From Ascidia mentula (lineage: Eukaryota; Chordata; Ascidiacea; Phlebobranchia; Ascidiidae): a stretch of DNA of 64,000 bases. Below are positions 59,746 to 64,000 of this stretch, piece after piece (position 1 is the stretch's first letter; the number at the start of each line of letters is the position of its first letter). The stretch is taken from contig OX387200.1 of NCBI GenBank assembly GCA_947561715.1, positions 18,788,501-18,852,500 of the forward strand. Direction: 5' to 3'. The position numbers and the translations under genes were made by a program. Below the pieces are notes generated by a model that saw nothing but the letters and a program-made list of their open reading frames with translations, was not told where the DNA came from and searched no databases.

Positions 59746-61845
59746 GATGGCATACTGTACGGCCTGGCGCAATGCTTTTCAAAAAGATGACATAGCCGAA
59801 GCGACATTTCAGAATCTGAGTTTCACATGTTAGTAGGGGTTTACGTCCTTCCCCAATGGCGCAACTTTGGTGAGTAAATACGAGGAAATGCGTCTGGCGC
59901 AATCCTGTTTCACTGGACACCCAATGTCCAGCAAAATAGATAGCAACAAGTGGGTCTAATTGCTAGGCTTAGGTAAGGCGCCTTGAACAGTTGTTGCTTG
60001 GCTCTTTTAAAATTTGCAAAAGCCCAAGAAATGCATTTACAGTTGAAAAATTATGTGGCGACTGTTTATTGCAGCTAAATATTCTGCATCGTGTCTCAGA
60101 AATAATGCAACAGTGATTTACTTTTTGCTTTATTTGAGCTAAGTTTTCATGTGCTGCTTGGTGGTATACAGAATCACTTAATGAGCTACATGAATTGGCT
60201 ACAACAGTAAACGCATTTAAAAATCAAAGTTGATTGCGTGAGCCCAGTTAGCGTAGTTCTCCGTTTGCGGCAATACCAGCAGCCCCAATCTGCGAGAAGG
60301 CGTGCGTGAGCTACCGGAAAACGCGCATGACGTCACCGGCTTTGAGACAACGCAGTCTCAAATCACGTGACACTCCATTGGATTGCCTTCCAGAGAGAAA
60401 AGTAGGGGCGTTCAGTCACTATGGCAAGATGTGATTACATGCCTAGCTACGCATAAAATACCGACGCGTAGTTGTCTGTGGAAAAACAACGGGAAACACG
60501 TATCAGTGGCGTTGCGTCAATACACAGAGTGATCAGTTACCCTTTCGCGCTTGTGGGCGTCAATTGTAATTAGAACATAGTTTAAGCCGCCAGAAAAACG
60601 AAACAAAATTGCGGGAAAAACGGTTTGCAGCGGAATCTGTTTTCTTCAATTATCTGTTTCTGCAGAAATGACTTTTATTTTTTATGGAATGATTATGAAA
60701 GCCTTTAGTTAGTGCATCAGCCACAATTCATATTGACTTTGCTGCATTAAGGCAGTCCAATTAGGCCGCATGCCTTGATTGTAGGTTCGTCATTTGGACA
60801 CTCCCCATAGTCAAGCTGTATGGCATTGTAACAATGTTTTGACCCAATTTTTCAATTAGATAAAAATGCATTAACTTTGATAACATGTAAAATATTGTTA
60901 TAGCTATAGCCTGGCAGTGCCATCACCAACATGACCTCTTTAGCTGTCTTGCGGTTTCAGACGAATGACAAGACGTGATTTAAAAGCGTGTCGCTCGCAT
61001 TTCCAGGCAATGTTCTGTTAACCGGTTCTGTCGAGTCCTGTCCAGGACAAAAGCTTTTACTACGCGCGATATTTACTTACAGCCATTCAGGAAGGCGTTT
61101 GAGAAAACAGAATTAAAACGTTCGTTTAGCATAACATCCTTATACGGCGATCACGAGACTATTGTACTTTCCGCAGTACCTGCTCAGGATGTTGTAACTT
61201 GGTTGGTGTGGTTCACAATATTGGAATTACGTCAGACAGGTGATTTAATACTGCAAATGACCAAAAGCGGGGGGGACGTAGAAAAAATGGTCTGGAATAG
61301 ATTTTCTCCTTAACGGTTGAGCGCATCTCGCTTTCAAACTGACGAACTAGGACGCCATTTGTTGAAGTTGAGTTCCTTCTCGTGATGGGTTGGGTTGTGC
61401 CCTGTAGAGTCCTGTGGATTAAGTCGTTTTTTGGTTTATTACAACTTTTGGCATTTGGGCCTGAGAACAGCTAAATAGTTTTAAACGTTTAGTGTAGTGG
61501 GTATGCAGTATAGACTCGATTAAGGCGACTGTTGTCTGTATGTAATTTCCTTGGTAGTTATATTTTTCAAAATTTTTTTGCAGCGTAGATATATCCAAGA
61601 TTTTATCAACAAAGCAACAACTTCAATAACCTTTCTGTATTGTGAAGCTGACTGCAAGCGTTCTTGTAAAATTTTGATTTTTTGTGATTTAAGAAAAACT
61701 GTGTTATTCAACTGTATGACGTAAGTATTTTTAAGTTTTAAACTGTGGTAAACAATGTAACTTGGTGCAAACAATTTTTAGTCCACCGCAATAGTGCATT
61801 TTGTATGTAAAACAAACTTGTTTTTTCTTGAACAGGTACTACAAA
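59746..61845. other. Intergenic, upstream of the second JAM-like gene
   Basis: Two kilobases with no phased exons. It contains the conserved block at 60944-61000 and ends with a pyrimidine-rich acceptor (AG at 61834-61835) 10 bases before the next start codon. Confidence 0.45.
60944..61000 (+). promoter_or_regulatory. Block conserved upstream of both JAM-like genes (copy 2)
   Basis: GTCTTGCGGTTTCAGACGAA then GACGTGATTTAAAAGCG and TGTCGCTCGCAT correspond to 55511-55578. It lies about 0.9 kb upstream of the start codon, nearly the same distance as in the first gene. Confidence 0.4.
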
Positions 61846-63859
61846 ATGGTCTTGAGGGTATTGACATGTCTGGCTGTGTGTGGTAAGTGGAATAATGTGC
61901 ACTGTACCCTTTCATTTTGTGATTACATACTATTGAGGTAATAAACTCAGACTCCTGTATATTTTAGTGCATTTTGTGTCTTGTGTTGTTGTGACCCTGG
62001 AGGATGGCAGGCCCGGTTCTTTTGCCAAAGAAGTTGAAGAAGGCACAAACCCAATATTGGCTTGTAGTTACTCTATTTCGTCAACTGGAAGTCTATCGGA
62101 TGCCATGTATGTAGAGTTGCCATTGTTCAATATTTTGTGTCAAGCTCATCTGATACAATATTTTGCACACTTTTGAACTCAATTCATCTTGTTGGTGCAT
62201 TATGAAAAATTAACACTTTTATTATGTTGTTTGTTGGCTTCAGCATTGAATGGAAATATACCACTGCTGGAAGTACTTCTGCAACCCAGCATATAGTGTA
62301 CAATGGTGCAGTAGTGGACCAGTTTAAAAACCAGTTTTCTCTTCAGCAACCATCTAGCTTACAGATCACCGATGTTAATCGGAACAATAAAGGTGTGTAA
62401 AGTTTTAAAGGTTTTTATAATTCAAACATACGACTCTTGTTTTTAGGTTTTTACATCTGTGCTGTTACTATGATAGCCGATTCTCCAAGTGAGGGTGTTG
62501 GGGTGTACAACTTAACTGTTCTTGGTGAGTTCAAACATTTGGAATATACAGTTGTAATTCTGGTCTGACGGAAAATGCCACTTTTACTAAACGTTGCTAT
62601 CACAGTTTTCATAAAAAGCATAACTACATGATGTATTCGCAGTTGCCCCATCTGCACCTGTGTGTGGATTCCCCAGTGATCATGCTCTTACTATTGGATT
62701 CTCTACACAATTTACCTGCAATTCAGCAGAAGGTGACAATAAATTGTTTGGAAGATTATGTATATAACACTAATAAAATTATTTCCAAAAAATACCACAA
62801 AACAACAAAACAAGTTGACAGACGATCAGTATTAGTGCCGCCTTTTAATGTTTAAAAACGATATAAATATTAATTTCACTGACATAACTCTGATTGTCGT
62901 CCATGCTCAAGAGCATTTTTGGCAAGCAATAACAGATCTGTCCGTCACCACCAGGTAGAAGAGGCTGATTCCTGTATTTTTTAATATTTTCCTTTAGTAA
63001 ATTTGTATGTTTATCAGGTGTGCCATCCCCATTTTATACATGGTACAAAAATGGTGTGGCTTTGCCCGATCAAGAATCAACAGATAATCCACAGTCAATT
63101 GCCATGTGGGCCAACACAAGTTTCACAGTTGACAGATATTCTGGAGTACTTACTTTCAAGGTAAGTAGTTGGTGTTTGTTTTGCAATAAAATCATTATTG
63201 CACTGGTGCTCATGTTATGTACATAGTTAAAAGTATCTAGTCGAATCAAAGTGAGTATTTATATAACTTTGCCGTAAGATATTCCTAGAAGACACAGAAT
63301 CTGTGTGTAATATTTAATTTTTGTCATTACATTCAATGTGATTCCTAACGAAATGTTTGATGTTTTGCAGAAAGTGGTCTCTGGTGATGCTGGTAATTAC
63401 TACTGTGTCTCACAGAACAAAGTCGGAACAAAACAATGTCAAGCAGTGGAAATCGTAACAAGTAAGTTAAATTTCAAATTACTCATTTTACAGTTATTTA
63501 TAATTTCATCCATAAACCCTAGTGTTTATGCTAGTATCATACATATTAACATTGTGATTTTAAAAGCTACCAATATAATATGTATATATGTTATATTATA
63601 TATACCAGAAAAAAACCACAAGATTGATACAACATAATTTGAATAACATGGTAGGTAATACTAGTTTTGGCACCTTTTGGTGAAAAATAGGAGGGCAGTT
63701 TTGTAGCTGATAACAGAACACTGCATTAACTACTCAATATTTTGACTTCAGAGAACCAAGACGTTGGGGCAATTGTTGGCATTGTGTTCGGGGTTCTATT
63801 TGGAGTTATTCTTATTGCTGTATTGGTGTGGTGGACGTACAGAAAGGGTTATTGTGACA
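61846..63859 (+). CDS. JAM/CTX-type immunoglobulin protein, transmembrane form (runs off the window)
   Basis: Exons 61846-61882, 61968-62106, 62244-62392, 62447-62524, 62643-62732, 63018-63160, 63371-63461 and 63752-63859 give 278 residues so far. The first seven exons equal the sizes of those in the gene at 56320. A signal peptide (MVLRVLTCLAVC onward) precedes a V-type domain (ILACSYS, IEWKYT, NKGFYICAVTM) and a C2-type domain (TQFTCNS, FYTWYKNGVALPDQ, DAGNYYCVSQNKVG). Exon 8 encodes a transmembrane helix (IVGIVFGVLFGVILIAVLVW) and the start of a basic cytoplasmic tail (TYRKGYCD), then a GTAAGT donor. Cytoplasmic exons and the stop lie beyond 64000. The expected role is cell adhesion or signalling. 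Confidence 0.87.
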
Positions 63860-64000
63860 GTAAGTGGAAATATTAGATGGTCGCTTTTAAGAAGATTGTA
63901 CTCAAATAATTTTATGTTACGTGATTTGTCCTTTATGTAAAAGCTATGTAAGAGGATTAACTCTTATTGGAATGTAACGAATGTACATGTGGTTAAGATT

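Overview
The window is animal nuclear DNA, most probably from a tunicate of the Ciona type. It is AT-rich. Its genes are cut into many short exons with GT-AG introns of roughly 60-900 bp. Its gene content is deuterostome: a WSC-domain sulfotransferase, a uronyl 2-O-sulfotransferase-like enzyme, pannexins, a collagen/fibrinogen-domain ficolin, stefins and JAM/CTX-type immunoglobulin proteins. All gene models below were spliced by eye from reading frame, splice signals and phase, so exon edges may be off by a base or two.

Left end (1-9.3 kb): remnants of a WSC-domain sulfotransferase pseudogene, then an intact eight-exon paralogue on + (1874-5276). It converges on an intact eight-exon uronyl 2-O-sulfotransferase-like gene on - (5817-8436). 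A lost last-exon fragment of the WSC gene lies at 9.18 kb.

Middle (9.7-35 kb), all genes on -: pannexin A (9732-12505), a first member (X1) of a small-protein family I do not recognise, a seven-exon ficolin (18733-21156), three more X members (X2-X4) and a stefin with a stop codon in exon 2. Between them lie three non-autonomous hAT elements with perfect 8-bp target duplications, tRNA-like SINE copies, an inverted duplication and a block of dispersed repeats (24.7-27.6 kb).

Tandem array (36-51 kb), on -: a segment of about 5 kb has been copied repeatedly. Each full unit carries a stefin, an X gene, a CT-rich repeat block, a gene with an in-frame 27-bp minisatellite (called M here) and an orphan copy of the pannexin B last exon. 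The array ends in the complete pannexin B gene (50678-53343). Decayed hammerhead-ribozyme repeats are embedded in the array and scattered elsewhere.

Right end (53.3-64 kb), on +: two tandem JAM/CTX-type genes with the same exon plan. The first (56320-58690) ends in a Ser/Thr-rich stalk and a GPI-type tail. The second (61846 onward) has a transmembrane segment and runs off the window. A 47-codon ORF for a predicted secreted cationic peptide lies between them. The glycan enzymes, ficolin, pannexins, protease inhibitors and JAM-type receptors suggest cell-surface, innate-defence and adhesion roles, but nothing in the sequence shows that they act in one pathway.
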